Shown: positions 1 to 9,791, counted from the first letter of the stretch. The stretch is DNA of 64,000 nucleotides from Fodinibius sp036381435 (GCA_036381435.1 DASVCW010000001.1:62001-126000); one strand, 5' to 3'. The notes: a model not told the origin generated them from the sequence alone. Numbers and translations are program-made.

Positions 1-90
1 CAGATTTGCCTCCTTCCTGGTGCATTTTTTTTGTTCATATACATCGGGAAGAAGGAACCAGAGGATAGTTTCATGGAACTGAATTATTAA
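1..90 (+). CDS. 3' end of an unidentified membrane-type gene (partial)
   Basis: An open frame enters from the left edge in frame 1 and ends at TAA 88-90. The 29 visible residues have a hydrophobic stretch (LLPGAFFLFIYI) followed by a charged tail (GKKEPEDSF), which looks like the last membrane helix and cytoplasmic end of an integral membrane protein. It stops 18 bp before the HAD phosphatase, so the two may be co-transcribed. The family cannot be identified from this fragment. Confidence 0.45.
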   Translation, partial: QICLLPGAFFLFIYIGKKEPEDSFMELNY

Positions 91-108
91 ATTAGGATTT
101 TCAAAAAT

Positions 109-864
109 ATGATTAAACTCTTCATAACCGATCTCGACGGATGTCTCACTGCACCTTTTGAAAAGCCGGATTGGGAATTATTATCCCGGATTCGGCGGCT
201 GATTGAGCAGAGTGAAAGTGATTTTAGCATACCATCATTATCCATTTGCTCGGGACGCCCCTTGCCTTATGTTGAGGCGGTTGCCCAATGGTTAGGAATT
301 AATCATCCTGTTGTTTTTGAAAGCGGAGGAATTTATGAACTTGCTACAAACAAGGTACAGATTTCATCCGCTTTTGATGAAGAAGCAGAACAGCAGGTCG
401 AAAAGCTTAAGGACTGGCTACAGCAAAATATCATCAACAAGTACCCGGATATGATTTTGGAGTTTACCAAACGGATGGATGCAGGTCTGATCCACCTCGA
501 AAAAGGAACGATTGATGAAGTTCTTCCGGTCGTTTCTGAGTATGTTAGTAAAAATTACGAGCGCTTTGAAGTTCACAGAACCGACGTTTCGATTAACATC
601 ATCCCCAGCGAAAACAACAAGGAAAGCGGCATTAAAAAATTATGCGAAATGCTTAATATAGAGCCGGATGAAGTGGCTTATATCGGAGACAGCAGTGGAG
701 ATATTCCCGGACTCAAAATCGTAGGCTATCCTTTTGCGCCGCTTAACGCTTCAGAAGATGTTAAGAAACACGCGGAGGTGCTGAAAGCCGAAGTTACGGA
801 TGCTGTTTTGATGGCGTATCATCAGCTTATTGAAGCAAATAGAAAAGAAGTAGAAGTGAATTAG
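109..864 (+). CDS. HAD-superfamily phosphatase, Cof/SPP-like (type IIB cap)
   Basis: A 251-residue haloacid dehalogenase phosphatase. Motif I is TDLDGCLT with the nucleophile and acid/base aspartates at D8 and D10. Motif II is in SICSGR near residues 45-50. The C-terminal acidic motif is GDSSGD at about 193-198, followed by the 'NAS/D..K' region usual for type IIB enzymes. The cap lies between residues about 80 and 160. Relatives include archaeal-type phosphoglycolate phosphatases and sucrose/mannosylglycerate phosphatases. The true substrate cannot be read from sequence, so no symbol is given. It overlaps the stop of the convergent DUF4175-like gene by 4 bp (TAG 862-864 against the complement of 861-863). 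Confidence 0.85.
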   Translation: MIKLFITDLDGCLTAPFEKPDWELLSRIRRLIEQSESDFSIPSLSICSGRPLPYVEAVAQWLGINHPVVFESGGIYELATNKVQISSAFDEEAEQQVEKLKDWLQQNIINKYPDMILEFTKRMDAGLIHLEKGTIDEVLPVVSEYVSKNYERFEVHRTDVSINIIPSENNKESGIKKLCEMLNIEPDEVAYIGDSSGDIPGLKIVGYPFAPLNASEDVKKHAEVLKAEVTDAVLMAYHQLIEANRKEVEVN

Positions 865-3800
865 TTGTCATCCTCAGTTTGCTCCATCTGCTGTTCGAGC
901 AATTTAAAATATTGCTCAATAAGCCGCTGGTAATCTTCTTTAAATTTTGTACGGCTGGGATTGTTTAACATTTCCCGAAGTTGTTGTTGAAGTTCTTCAA
1001 GGGTGATGTCAGGCGGATTTGATCTTGGACTGTTTTCTGCTGCAGTAGCTTCTCGTTCTTTCTTCTTACCGCGCTCCTGAATCGCTTCTTCGGCAGACAG
1101 CATTCGCGACAAAATATTTTGCTGGCGCTGCATTAACGGGCGATTCAACTGTCCACCGCGGAGGTCATTAATAGCATCTTCCATTTGTTCCGACATTCGT
1201 TCCAGCTCGCTCAGTACTCGGTCACCCGAATCAAACACCCCTTGTTGCTGCAGTTCTTCCAGTTGTTTTCGAATTAAATTCTGCTGCTCTGACAATTGCT
1301 CAAGCCGCTCTAGCTGATTTTGGCTTAACCGGTTCCCCTGAATATCGTTAATCATCTGTTGAATTTGTTGGTTGAGCTTTTGCTGCTGTCCCGTCATTTT
1401 TTGTAGCTGCTCAATAAACTGCTGCGTGCTCATAGCTCCGCCGCCTCCGCCGGGAGGTTGGTTTTGCAGTTGATTAAGCAGTGATGCGACCATACTTGCC
1501 AGCTCATTAACACCGCCTAAAGAATGTTGCATGGCGAACATGGAATTTGCTTTATCACGTTCTGCCAGCAACTCAACCGATTGTTTAAGCTGATTTTCAA
1601 CTTCTATCTTCTTCTTATTGATCTGATTCGAAAAGGAGGGGAGCTCAGATGAAAGCTGAAAAAGAGAATCGGCGAGCATGGAAAATTGCTGAGAAATATT
1701 TTGTTCTTTGCGCGCTTGCTCCACAAAAGCTTTAGAACGATAGGGCAGGCTTTCGGTCTCTTTAGCAAGTTCTTCCTGGTTTTGGGAAAGATTAATCAGT
1801 GAGTACAGAATATACTTAAGTCCGCTCATATTAACTTGCCGTTGCTGTTGATTAAGCTGCTTTTTCGCACTTCTGATTTGTTGTGCCATCTGCCGCATCT
1901 GTTGCTGAATCTGCTGCTGTTGCCGCTGAACCTGCGGATTCTTTTCTCCTGCCGCTTCACTTTTCTGCTTTTTGAGCCGCTCAATATTTTCCTGCAAATC
2001 TTTATTAATTTGCCCCAGCTTTTGTCCGGCATTTTTTTGTAACTCTTGCACTTTGTTTTTCGCAGCTCCCGGTGCGTTTTCACCCAGCTCTTCCAGTTGT
2101 TTTTGCACATCCTGTAAATCTTTCTGTATAACTTTCTGCCGTTCAAGTTCTTTTTCACCTGCCGTTGATTTTGCCAATTGCTGCTCGCGGTCGGCAAGCT
2201 TTTCGATCACTACAGCCATTTTTTCAAGATCACTGTTTAATCTCAGCGATTTGAATAATTCTATTGTTCGCTTTATTCGCTCTTTATACAGCTTTTCGTT
2301 AAACTCATAATTTTGAAGTGCCTGGCGTAATTGATCGGGATTCATCTTGCCTAAAGATTCGCGAAGTTTTTCAAGAGCTTCTGCCAACTCGGGACTATTA
2401 ATTTCCTTCATCAGCTGTTGCAGTTCTTCATAAGCTTGTATTGTTTCAGGAGACATCATCCTGTCTTTTTCTATTTCCTGCCGAATTTCCCCAAATTCTT
2501 CATTTAGCTTTTCAAGCTGTTCATCAATTTTTTGCTGTTGTTGTTGGACTTCCCGGAGGCTTTGCTTTTGTTCCCAGTTGGTTTTAGGATTTTGTTTAAG
2601 TTGTTGTTTAAACCGGTCATACTCTTGTTGCATTTGTGTGAAAGATTCAGAAATATTTTCGAGTGATTCTGCCACATTTGCCTCCCGCGAATCAAGTTCA
2701 TCTAAATATTCAGTGATGGAAGGGAAAATAATGGTTAATTTTTGACTGCGTCCCGTTTTAGCCCCGTTATAGGCATCATTGTCTTTAACTTCAATCCAAA
2801 AAGTAATCACATCGCGGGGCTTTGGTTCGAGGCCGGGAATATTCCAGATATAACTTTGCAACTGATTCATGACCGGATCAGCGAGTGAGATACTTCCCTT
2901 TTCGGGCTTTTCAACGAACGCACGTCGATGCTCGTAGTGCAGTGATGCTTCTGTAAGCCCAAAATCATCACCTGCTTTATATTGTATATTTAAGCTTTGA
3001 GGAGTTTTCATTTCCAGGCTTTCCTCAGGCTCGACCAGGTTCACAAACGGAGGCCGGTCCCGGGTTGCTTCAACAATAAACTGGAAGTCATTTTTGTTTG
3101 ATAGACCGGCGCGGTCCTGCATGGTAAATGAAACGGTATCGGCAGACTTGAAGGTCCAGCTGTGATTGAAAACGGTTGAGGTTGCCTGTGTGAGAACAAG
3201 GTCAGCAGAATCTGTTGCGGTGCGATGGAGTGACAGGTCTGAAACCTGCTTATTGGTTACGGCATGTAACAAAATTTCTGAACCCGGGTAGGCAGTAATT
3301 TTTGAAAAAGGGTAAGCAAAGGAGGCGGTGTCAAGCTGAGTGTAAGCGGGCGGAACAACCCGTATCGTTAATTGTTCAAAACGGGGCCGAAGCTGAACGG
3401 TGATACCATAAACATCACTCTTAAAACCATCCATCAAAAAGTAATATTGTCCGTTGACAGCAGGCGAAATAGATAAAAAAACAGCTTGGCCATTTTCTAC
3501 TGTTACCGGATTGCGACGGCGAAATTTATCTTCGATGTTTGTTTTAAACGCCAGAGATATATTTTCCGGAACATCACCCTCAAATCTTATTTTCGGAGCG
3601 AATGACTGTCCCTGTTCGAGGGTCAGCGTTCCCGGTTCGACCGTAAAACCGTATGGATTGGGTGGGGAATAGTTTTCCCAGATATGGGTAAGGCGACTCA
3701 CGGCAGCCGGTTGAAACGTAACAAAGGTGATCAGCAAAAGGATGCCAATGGAGCTGCCAACCAAACCCTGACGATAGTGCCTGCTTATGGAATGACTGCC

Positions 3801-4235
3801 GGTAAAAGAATTAAGGTAAGAAGCTATGTTTCGATGTTTAAGACTGCCAATATTTTGATTGATTGCAGCCACGTATAAAGGAGATTTTCGGGTATTAGCA
3901 TCAAAATGAAGGTCGAATGCATTACTGAGTTCAGGTGTGCCGTTCTTTTTACTGAAATGATGGTAAAATTCTTTAAAGGAGGGAGGATTTAAGCGGAAGT
4001 AAGAATAGAGGGCGGCGCCGGCAGAAAAAATTAACAGCAGCAGAATGAGGGCAAATTTAGCAGCAACCGGAAGATAGAACAGGGACTCCAAAATCACTGC
4101 CAGCGAGCATCCAACCAAAAAGACGGCCAAAAAGACGGCGCAGAGAGCGATCTTGTGCTTCCGAAGAAGCTTTTGAAAACTCTCCTGTACTATAGAGATG
4201 AACTTGTTCAGTTCATCCTTGACGTTTTCGTTCAC
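861..4235 (-). CDS. Large DUF4175-like membrane protein with glutamine-rich coiled coils
   Basis: An 1124-residue protein. Two adjacent transmembrane helices lie at about residues 28-80 and a third at about 158-178. Residues about 190-500 look like a beta-rich extracytoplasmic region (short PP/PG-punctuated strands). From about 510 to the end it is almost entirely coiled coil, very rich in Gln, Glu and Lys, with QQQ runs and one glycine run (PPGGGGG) near residue 925. The layout matches the DUF4175 (TIGR02302-like) family found in Bacteroidota and alphaproteobacteria. Its function is unknown; a role as an envelope scaffold is inference. The low-complexity Gln codons create several spurious open frames on both strands here. 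The start is ATG at 4235, with no close upstream gene. Confidence 0.75.
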   Translation of the reverse strand: MNENVKDELNKFISIVQESFQKLLRKHKIALCAVFLAVFLVGCSLAVILESLFYLPVAAKFALILLLLIFSAGAALYSYFRLNPPSFKEFYHHFSKKNGTPELSNAFDLHFDANTRKSPLYVAAINQNIGSLKHRNIASYLNSFTGSHSISRHYRQGLVGSSIGILLLITFVTFQPAAVSRLTHIWENYSPPNPYGFTVEPGTLTLEQGQSFAPKIRFEGDVPENISLAFKTNIEDKFRRRNPVTVENGQAVFLSISPAVNGQYYFLMDGFKSDVYGITVQLRPRFEQLTIRVVPPAYTQLDTASFAYPFSKITAYPGSEILLHAVTNKQVSDLSLHRTATDSADLVLTQATSTVFNHSWTFKSADTVSFTMQDRAGLSNKNDFQFIVEATRDRPPFVNLVEPEESLEMKTPQSLNIQYKAGDDFGLTEASLHYEHRRAFVEKPEKGSISLADPVMNQLQSYIWNIPGLEPKPRDVITFWIEVKDNDAYNGAKTGRSQKLTIIFPSITEYLDELDSREANVAESLENISESFTQMQQEYDRFKQQLKQNPKTNWEQKQSLREVQQQQQKIDEQLEKLNEEFGEIRQEIEKDRMMSPETIQAYEELQQLMKEINSPELAEALEKLRESLGKMNPDQLRQALQNYEFNEKLYKERIKRTIELFKSLRLNSDLEKMAVVIEKLADREQQLAKSTAGEKELERQKVIQKDLQDVQKQLEELGENAPGAAKNKVQELQKNAGQKLGQINKDLQENIERLKKQKSEAAGEKNPQVQRQQQQIQQQMRQMAQQIRSAKKQLNQQQRQVNMSGLKYILYSLINLSQNQEELAKETESLPYRSKAFVEQARKEQNISQQFSMLADSLFQLSSELPSFSNQINKKKIEVENQLKQSVELLAERDKANSMFAMQHSLGGVNELASMVASLLNQLQNQPPGGGGGAMSTQQFIEQLQKMTGQQQKLNQQIQQMINDIQGNRLSQNQLERLEQLSEQQNLIRKQLEELQQQGVFDSGDRVLSELERMSEQMEDAINDLRGGQLNRPLMQRQQNILSRMLSAEEAIQERGKKKEREATAAENSPRSNPPDITLEELQQQLREMLNNPSRTKFKEDYQRLIEQYFKLLEQQMEQTEDDN

Positions 4236-4734
4236 ACTTGTTCACCAGTCTTAATTATGAATTAAAGTGGTTGAAGTAACAAACATAACCCTCTCTGACT
4301 AAATTCGGTACTCCCTTTTAAAGGAGATTTTGTCTCTTACTCAAAAAATAGTTTTCAAACCTAAATCCCCTTAACAAAGGGGATTTTAAGGAGACTGTAT
4401 CTGAATATCTTAAAAAGGACTTGCCGATTATAAATCATTAAATGCGTTGACGGTTGAAAATAGTTTCTAATAAGCCCTTTTGCTGTCATTTCTTCCGAAG
4501 GAATCCCTACGGGAGACTGTAGTCCGCCAGCTGGCGGACGGAACGGAGAAATCTAATCCATTTTGATTTTGCAGCCTTAGTTATAACGGATGAAATTTCT
4601 CTGCCGGAGGCATCCCTACGGGAGACTTCATCCCGATAAAAACCTCGCCCCGACTACTCGGAGCTCAAAATGCCAATAATAAGAAATTAGATTCTTTCTT
4701 TGTTATAAACATTCTTAACCACTCAATGGGTTCA
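4236..4734. other. Gene-free gap with several short repeats
   Basis: A 499-bp spacer between two minus-strand genes. It holds a degenerate relative of the MITE-like element (4311-4396, with CTCCCTTTTAAAGGAGAT near one end and CCTTAACAAAGGGGATTTTA near the other), two copies of the ATCCCTACGGG motif (about 4492-4518 and 4601-4627), and the 18-bp perfect palindrome GTCCGCCAGCTGGCGGAC at 4522-4539. No credible coding frame or RNA gene was seen. Confidence 0.7.
4522..4539. repeat. Perfect palindrome of the TCCGCCAGCTGGCGGA family, copy 1
   Basis: GTCCGCCAGCTGGCGGAC is a perfect 18-bp palindrome. The same 16-bp core recurs at 22156-22171, where outer arms ATGCT/AGCAT extend it. A degraded form is at about 25651-25667. 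Copies occur only between genes, as expected for a REP-like dispersed palindrome. Confidence 0.7.
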
Positions 4735-7278
4735 TTAATTATTACTAATTTGAATAATGGTGGTTGTAATTAAGGCGGCGGTAGAAATAATGGCTGAAAA
4801 GATACCCACCCGCTCCTGCGGAGTTAACTCATCCGGATCCGGTTCTTCGGGAATTACAATAGTAGCACCCGGTTGAACGGCTGGATAATTTTTAAAGAAC
4901 AGGAAGTTTTTAACACGATCTACTTTACCACTGGCATAAATAACATAAGCATGCCTTTTTTTGGCCAAATCGGTAAAACCACCGGCCGAGGTGATATAAT
5001 CTTCAAATGACCGGTCTTCATCAAACCGGATGGTTGTGGGATAAAATACAGCACCTTTAACAGTAACGGTTTGTAATTGTTTGGGAATGAACAAAGAATC
5101 CCCCTTTTCTAAGAACAAATCATATTTCGAGCCGGGATTTTTTATAACATGCGGCAGATCTATACCGATTTGAGCTCCGTCTCTTTGTCCTTGCAGCATT
5201 TCTTGCTGCTCTTCCTCGGTTAATCCTTCAACATTAGCCAGGTTTTGCTGTGATTCCTGCTCAACAAATTCGCGATCCCGGAAGAGTGTTGCGCCTTTAA
5301 GGTACGCTTCGGATGTAAGCCCGCCGGCACGACGTATTAAATCAGAAATTCGGTCATTTTTTGATGAAAGCGAATAAACACCGGGAAATTTAACTTCACC
5401 GACAATAGCAACTTCATTTTGCCTTTCGTAATTCGGAAGCGCGCGAACATACACCTGATCAAAAGGCTGAAGTTTAAAATTTGCCTCTTTAGGATTTAAT
5501 TCCAGATTTTCATCAACACTGAAGGTAAAAATAGTTGCGATATTCGATAAATCTCTATTTTCGTCCAGGTCTCTTATCCGGCGTGCCACTTCAATTCGAT
5601 AGGGATTAGCTGATCGGGTAAAACCATCGGCGCGGAAGATGAGATCTTCGAGAGTCATACCGTAAACGAATTCATACTCTCCGGGCAGCTGAACCGGGCC
5701 CGAAATGCCGACGGTATAATTTTCGCGCATGTCAAAAATGGAGGAAATATGTACAATATCATTTTTAACCAGAGGAATATCATACTTATCGGGGTTTTGC
5801 AACACTTTTCGAAGATCAAAAGAGATTGATCTAACAGTATAATCATCATTTGTGCGATAAATAATTCCCCGGTTCATAAATGCATCGCCCATCAACCCTT
5901 CAGCCCGCTGAATAAGAGAATAGAGCGTAGTTGAATCGGTTAATTCGTATTGACCGGGACGAAAAACAGCCCCCTGAATTTCAATCATATTGGCAAAACG
6001 GGGCAGAATTTCTCCCACCGTTACAAGAGCGCCATTTCTAAGGCTGAACTCATCAAAATTAGTTTTTTGAACATCTATGATCCTTTTTTCAGTATTGGTA
6101 TTGCCAATCACCTTTATGCGTCCTGTGTAAGCATCACCGGTGAATCCCCCGGCATACTTAATAAGATTAGCCAGCGTTTCCCCGTCCTTTAACTCATAAA
6201 TGCCGGCTCTTTTTACTTCACCTTCAATTTCAACACGATTCAGATATGGGTTGATCTGGATAATATCCTGGTCTTCAAGGCGAATATTACTGGATTGGTC
6301 GCCATAAATTAAGAAGTCATAGAGGTCGAAAGTGGCGATTATAGAATCTCCGCGGATAATATCTATTTTACGAAAACTACCGCTGGTTGTGGGGCCGCCG
6401 GCGGCATAAAGAGCGTTAAAAACAGTAGCGAGTGACGTTACCGTGTAGGTTCCGGGTATTGCCGCTTCACCCAAAACAGTAACTTTAATGCTGCGTACCT
6501 GTCCCAAAGTGACCAGCATATAAGTGTCTTTTTGATTGGGGTCGGAAGGACTGAGCCCGGAATATATCTCACCGAGCCGTTTTTTGAGACGTTGTGAAGC
6601 TTCATCAATAGTTAAGCCGTTGACATTAACGGGGCCAATGTTTGGAATCATGAGCATGCCGTCAGGGGCTACCTGAAGCTGGTACGTTTGCTGGGCGGCG
6701 CCCCAAATATCAACAATTAGTTCATCACCTGGTCCCAGCTCGTAATTTTGAGGGGTGGGGATATTCAGTGACGGTTCAAAAGTGACGTTGTTATCGGTAA
6801 AAAGTTCAAAGCCGAAGATTCGGTCTTTCAGTCTTTGCCTGGCCAGGTATAAGGAATCTTGCTTGGCTAAATACTCCTTATATTCAGGAGAAGAATTAAC
6901 CCGGAGAGGGCCTGCTTCAAAAATGCCGGAACTGCCGCTCCCCATCAAATCTCCGCCTGAATCTAAGAGAGGGTACCGCATGCGGTTGATGCCGCCCATT
7001 TCACCCCCGGCAGTTAAATTACCGGATTGAACCTGTAGCAACCTTTGCCGTAGTTTGTTAGCCTCTACGCGTGGCATTCCCTGCACAACAGCGAACTGGG
7101 CAATCTGATCGATAGTAAGGCCGCGTGATTGTGCTTCCTGATAAATCCGCATGATTTGCTGATCAGATAGATTATCAACCTGAATACTTTGAAAATCGAT
7201 ATTTGAAATATCCTGGGCAGAAACTACCGTTGCCAGAGAAAGAAAGATTAAGACAAGAAGGCTTTTACACAGACGCAT
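4735..7278 (-). CDS. Outer-membrane polysaccharide export protein with multiple SLBB domains (Wza-like OPX)
   Basis: An 847-residue secreted protein. The signal peptide is residues 1-22 (LLVLIFLSLATVVSAQ, cleavage after A). A Poly_export domain starts at about 170-175 (NYELGPGDELIVDIWG), then come at least five or six SLBB-type beta-grasp repeats with the typical 'G.V..PG.Y....  TL..LI..AGG' pattern (about 265-340, 350-430, 440-515, 530-610, 640-705, 755-800). A hydrophobic segment close to the C-terminus (GIFSAIISTAALITTTII) could be the outer-membrane helix used by Wza proteins. It is much longer than E. coli Wza (about 380 residues), as is common for Bacteroidota relatives. No tyrosine kinase (Wzc) or polymerase gene is adjacent, so the exported glycan is unknown. 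Confidence 0.88.
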   Translation of the reverse strand: MRLCKSLLVLIFLSLATVVSAQDISNIDFQSIQVDNLSDQQIMRIYQEAQSRGLTIDQIAQFAVVQGMPRVEANKLRQRLLQVQSGNLTAGGEMGGINRMRYPLLDSGGDLMGSGSSGIFEAGPLRVNSSPEYKEYLAKQDSLYLARQRLKDRIFGFELFTDNNVTFEPSLNIPTPQNYELGPGDELIVDIWGAAQQTYQLQVAPDGMLMIPNIGPVNVNGLTIDEASQRLKKRLGEIYSGLSPSDPNQKDTYMLVTLGQVRSIKVTVLGEAAIPGTYTVTSLATVFNALYAAGGPTTSGSFRKIDIIRGDSIIATFDLYDFLIYGDQSSNIRLEDQDIIQINPYLNRVEIEGEVKRAGIYELKDGETLANLIKYAGGFTGDAYTGRIKVIGNTNTEKRIIDVQKTNFDEFSLRNGALVTVGEILPRFANMIEIQGAVFRPGQYELTDSTTLYSLIQRAEGLMGDAFMNRGIIYRTNDDYTVRSISFDLRKVLQNPDKYDIPLVKNDIVHISSIFDMRENYTVGISGPVQLPGEYEFVYGMTLEDLIFRADGFTRSANPYRIEVARRIRDLDENRDLSNIATIFTFSVDENLELNPKEANFKLQPFDQVYVRALPNYERQNEVAIVGEVKFPGVYSLSSKNDRISDLIRRAGGLTSEAYLKGATLFRDREFVEQESQQNLANVEGLTEEEQQEMLQGQRDGAQIGIDLPHVIKNPGSKYDLFLEKGDSLFIPKQLQTVTVKGAVFYPTTIRFDEDRSFEDYITSAGGFTDLAKKRHAYVIYASGKVDRVKNFLFFKNYPAVQPGATIVIPEEPDPDELTPQERVGIFSAIISTAALITTTIIQISNN

Positions 7279-7353
7279 TAAGAGTAGATGTATATATTAG
7301 ATATTTATTTTGACATAAAATAAAGAAATCGCTTCTAAAGTGATATTCAAAGA

Positions 7354-8232
7354 TCAGGAAATATCATTTAGTTTTAAACGGTTTTTTACGGCAAATTTTC
7401 CACGTTCTTGTTGAACGGTAATCACTTCTTCTTCGGCATCATGCTCTAAAAAAAGGAACCAGTTTTCGTCCACAGCCTGATCTAAAAACTGCTTTTTTTC
7501 GTTCAGTGTTTTAACGGGATGCATGTCGTAACCCATCACCCAGGGCAGCGGCAGGTGAACGTGCGTGGGCAGGAGGTCGGCCATAAAGACAATAGTTTTT
7601 CCCTCACTCATTATTTTTGGCAGTTGCTGGCTTTCTGTATGTCCCTGCACTGCAATAGCTTCTAGTCCTTCTTCATAAGAATGATTTTCATTGACAAGGT
7701 TAAGCTTATCCCAGTTTGCGATGGGCTGAATATTGTCCGGCAAAAAACTGGCCTTTTCACGGGTGTTGGGATGCGTAGCTGTTTGCAAGTGTTTTTTGGT
7801 TACATGATAAGTCGCGTTAGGGAATGTATGTTTGATGTCTCCGTTTTCACCATAAAAAGTAGTGCCGCCGCAATGATCAAAATGCAGGTGTGAAAAAATA
7901 ACATCGGTGATGTCTTCGGGCTTGAAACCGTGATATTCCAGAGAACTTAACAGGTCACTGTGTTCGTGATCAAGCTGATAAATATCTTCGAATTTCTCAT
8001 CAAACTTGGTCCCGCATCCGTTGTCAACGAGATAGGTTTTGCCGGTGTTTTCAGAAGTGATAAGCAGGCAGCGCATAGCCATCGGGATGCGGTTTTTGTC
8101 ATCTACACCGAGATACCGTGACCATAATGTCTTGGGAACAACGCCGAACATGGCACCGCCATCGAGACGAAAACGTCCGGTTTCAATGCTGTAAAGATGA
8201 AAAGGGCCAAGGGGTAAATCTGTAAGGTTCAT
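7354..8232 (-). CDS. Metallo-beta-lactamase-fold hydrolase
   Basis: A 292-residue MBL-fold enzyme with a full dinuclear zinc set: H115-x-H117-x-D119-H120 (SHLHFDH), H198 (QGHTES), D219 (FMADLLP) and H264 (FLEHDA). The arrangement resembles N-acyl homoserine lactonase-like and related hydrolases. Absence of a signal peptide points to a cytoplasmic enzyme. The substrate is not determinable here. A lactonase is possible, but the family is functionally broad. It is encoded alone, 75 bp downstream of nothing on its strand and upstream of the polysaccharide export gene; co-transcription with that gene is possible but not shown. Confidence 0.85.
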   Translation of the reverse strand: MNLTDLPLGPFHLYSIETGRFRLDGGAMFGVVPKTLWSRYLGVDDKNRIPMAMRCLLITSENTGKTYLVDNGCGTKFDEKFEDIYQLDHEHSDLLSSLEYHGFKPEDITDVIFSHLHFDHCGGTTFYGENGDIKHTFPNATYHVTKKHLQTATHPNTREKASFLPDNIQPIANWDKLNLVNENHSYEEGLEAIAVQGHTESQQLPKIMSEGKTIVFMADLLPTHVHLPLPWVMGYDMHPVKTLNEKKQFLDQAVDENWFLFLEHDAEEEVITVQQERGKFAVKNRLKLNDIS

Positions 8233-8315
8233 TGAATAATTTTTGAGCAGTAGTTAAGAGTTACAAGTAACAGAGATCAGTAAAACTAACGTACGGAGCA
8301 GTTGAAATAAAATAT

Positions 8316-8375
8316 TGACCTGATAGCGTGCCGGTGCCTTTCTGGTTCCTGTCAGCGTCTACAACGCTGTCAGGC
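8316..8375 (+). repeat. Dispersed CCTGTCAGCGT repeat, copy 1
   Basis: This segment reads TGACCTGATAGCGTGCC, then TTTCTGGTTCCTGTCAGCGT, then ACAACGCTGTCAGG. The second half folds as CCTGTCAGCGT/ACGCTGTCAGG (8348-8374) with one mismatch. A clearly related copy lies in opposite orientation at 54941-55008. Confidence 0.75.
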
Positions 8376-8419
8376 CCTGTGGGACGCTTACAGGTTGGTT
8401 TATATTCTAAGCGTTAAAG

Positions 8420-8746
8420 CTAAAGCTTTTCCAGAAGATTATTGAGGAAAAGGCGCATTTCTTTCAAATCTTTTTTAAGATGAATCGGCACTTCAGAATT
8501 ACGTTTTTCTCCATTTAACTCCTGTTCTAACACTTGTTGAGCGCCTTCGGTACTATACTTTTTTTCCTGAATCAGTTCTTTGAGTTTTAAGATCGTTTCA
8601 ATATCATTTTCTTTGTACGTACGATTTCCTGCGTTGTTTTTTTTGGGGCTAAGTTCATCAAACAAAGATTCCCAATAGCGCAACACATGAGCATCAACGC
8701 TGGTAATTTTGCTAACTTCGCCGATGGAGTAATAAAGTTTTTTCAT
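8420..8746 (-). CDS. Short MerR-family transcriptional regulator
   Basis: A 108-residue protein. Residues 4-72 form a winged helix-turn-helix of the MerR type (YSIGEVSKITSVDAHVLRYW, then NRTYKENDIETILKLKEL). The tail is a short charged dimerisation helix with no metal-binding cysteines and no drug-binding domain. Small MerR proteins of this type are common in Bacteroidota, often described as HTH-only MerR regulators. The target is unknown. It is divergent from the GT2 gene at 8835, with about 90 bp between them, so it might act on that promoter; this is inference from position only. Confidence 0.85.
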   Translation of the reverse strand: MKKLYYSIGEVSKITSVDAHVLRYWESLFDELSPKKNNAGNRTYKENDIETILKLKELIQEKKYSTEGAQQVLEQELNGEKRNSEVPIHLKKDLKEMRLFLNNLLEKL

Positions 8747-8834
8747 AGGAAATGTAAAACGTATCTTTATGACTAATTATACATGATCTTGATGATATTA
8801 TCTAACTCTTTGTCCCAAAATAATTAAGAAAACG

Positions 8835-9785
8835 TTGCTTGAGCAAAATTTGAATAACATTGAACTGAGTGTCGTCCTCCCCCTATACAATGAGGAGCAG
8901 TCGATAAGTGAACTCGCCCGGTTGATAAGTGAAGCATTATCAGATGTTTCGGCCTTCGAAATTATTTTCGTTGATGATGGCTCAACGGATAAATCCTGGG
9001 CTGAAATTAAAAAAGTATGCTGTAAAATGAATGTTGTGCGTGGTATCCGCTTTCAACGAAATTACGGCAAAAGTACAGCTTTACAGGCGGGATTTGACAA
9101 AGCGCGGGGAGAATTCGTGGCAACAATGGATGCCGACTTGCAGGATGATCCGTTTGAAATCCCCCAGATGATGCGCCAGCTAAAGCAACAGGATCTGCAC
9201 TTGGTGAGCGGCTGGAAGAAGAAACGTCACGACCCTGTTTCAAAAACCATACCCTCACGCTTTTTTAACCGCGTAACTTCGCTCGTAACCGGTATAAAGC
9301 TTAACGACTTCAATTGCGGCTTAAAAATTTACCGCAAGGATGTTCTGGACCATATTCAGCTGTACGGAGAATTACACCGCTATATTCCGTTTTTAGCTAA
9401 ATTAGAAGGCTATGACCGGATTGGCGAAAAAGTAGTAAAACATCACCCTCGAAAATACGGTACCACTAAATTTGGCCTTTCGCGCTTTACCAACGGTTTT
9501 CTGGACCTTCTGACTCTTCTTTTTGTGAACAAATATCTGCAGCGCCCCATGCATTTCTTCGGCGCGCTGGGTTTTTTATTCCTGATTGTAGGCGGAGGTA
9601 TCAACCTGTATTTAAGCATAGAAAAAATATTTTTTGGGCAGCCCCTGGGAGATCGTCCCCTGTTACTTTTCGGGGTGATGCTGATGGTACTCGGTGCCCA
9701 GATTTTATCTATAGGTTTTTTGGGCGAATTGATCCAAAAGCGAAGCGGTAAAAACCAACAACCTAACATTAAAGATACCATTTAG
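8835..9785 (+). CDS. Family 2 glycosyltransferase with C-terminal membrane helices (DPM1/GtrB-like)
   Basis: A 316-residue GT2 enzyme. Residues about 11-130 form the GT-A fold: VVLPLYNEE at the N-terminus, VDDGSTDKSW in the nucleotide site, and DADLQDDP as the metal-binding DxD region. Two transmembrane helices follow at about 235-260 and 270-295. This architecture fits polyprenyl-phosphate sugar transferases (GtrB, ArnC and DPM1 relatives) that load a sugar on undecaprenyl phosphate at the cytoplasmic face. The only in-frame start before the conserved VVLPLYNEE motif is TTG at 8835 or a second TTG four codons later; there is no ATG. The downstream methyltransferase starts 6 bp after the stop, so they form an operon. 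Confidence 0.88.
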   Translation: MLEQNLNNIELSVVLPLYNEEQSISELARLISEALSDVSAFEIIFVDDGSTDKSWAEIKKVCCKMNVVRGIRFQRNYGKSTALQAGFDKARGEFVATMDADLQDDPFEIPQMMRQLKQQDLHLVSGWKKKRHDPVSKTIPSRFFNRVTSLVTGIKLNDFNCGLKIYRKDVLDHIQLYGELHRYIPFLAKLEGYDRIGEKVVKHHPRKYGTTKFGLSRFTNGFLDLLTLLFVNKYLQRPMHFFGALGFLFLIVGGGINLYLSIEKIFFGQPLGDRPLLLFGVMLMVLGAQILSIGFLGELIQKRSGKNQQPNIKDTI

Positions 9786-9791
9786 TTTTAA

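Noticed and set aside
1826..2310. Open frames on both strands inside the DUF4175-like gene
   Set aside because: They arise from the CAG/CAA-rich coiled-coil codons, have skewed composition, and lie wholly within a clear gene.
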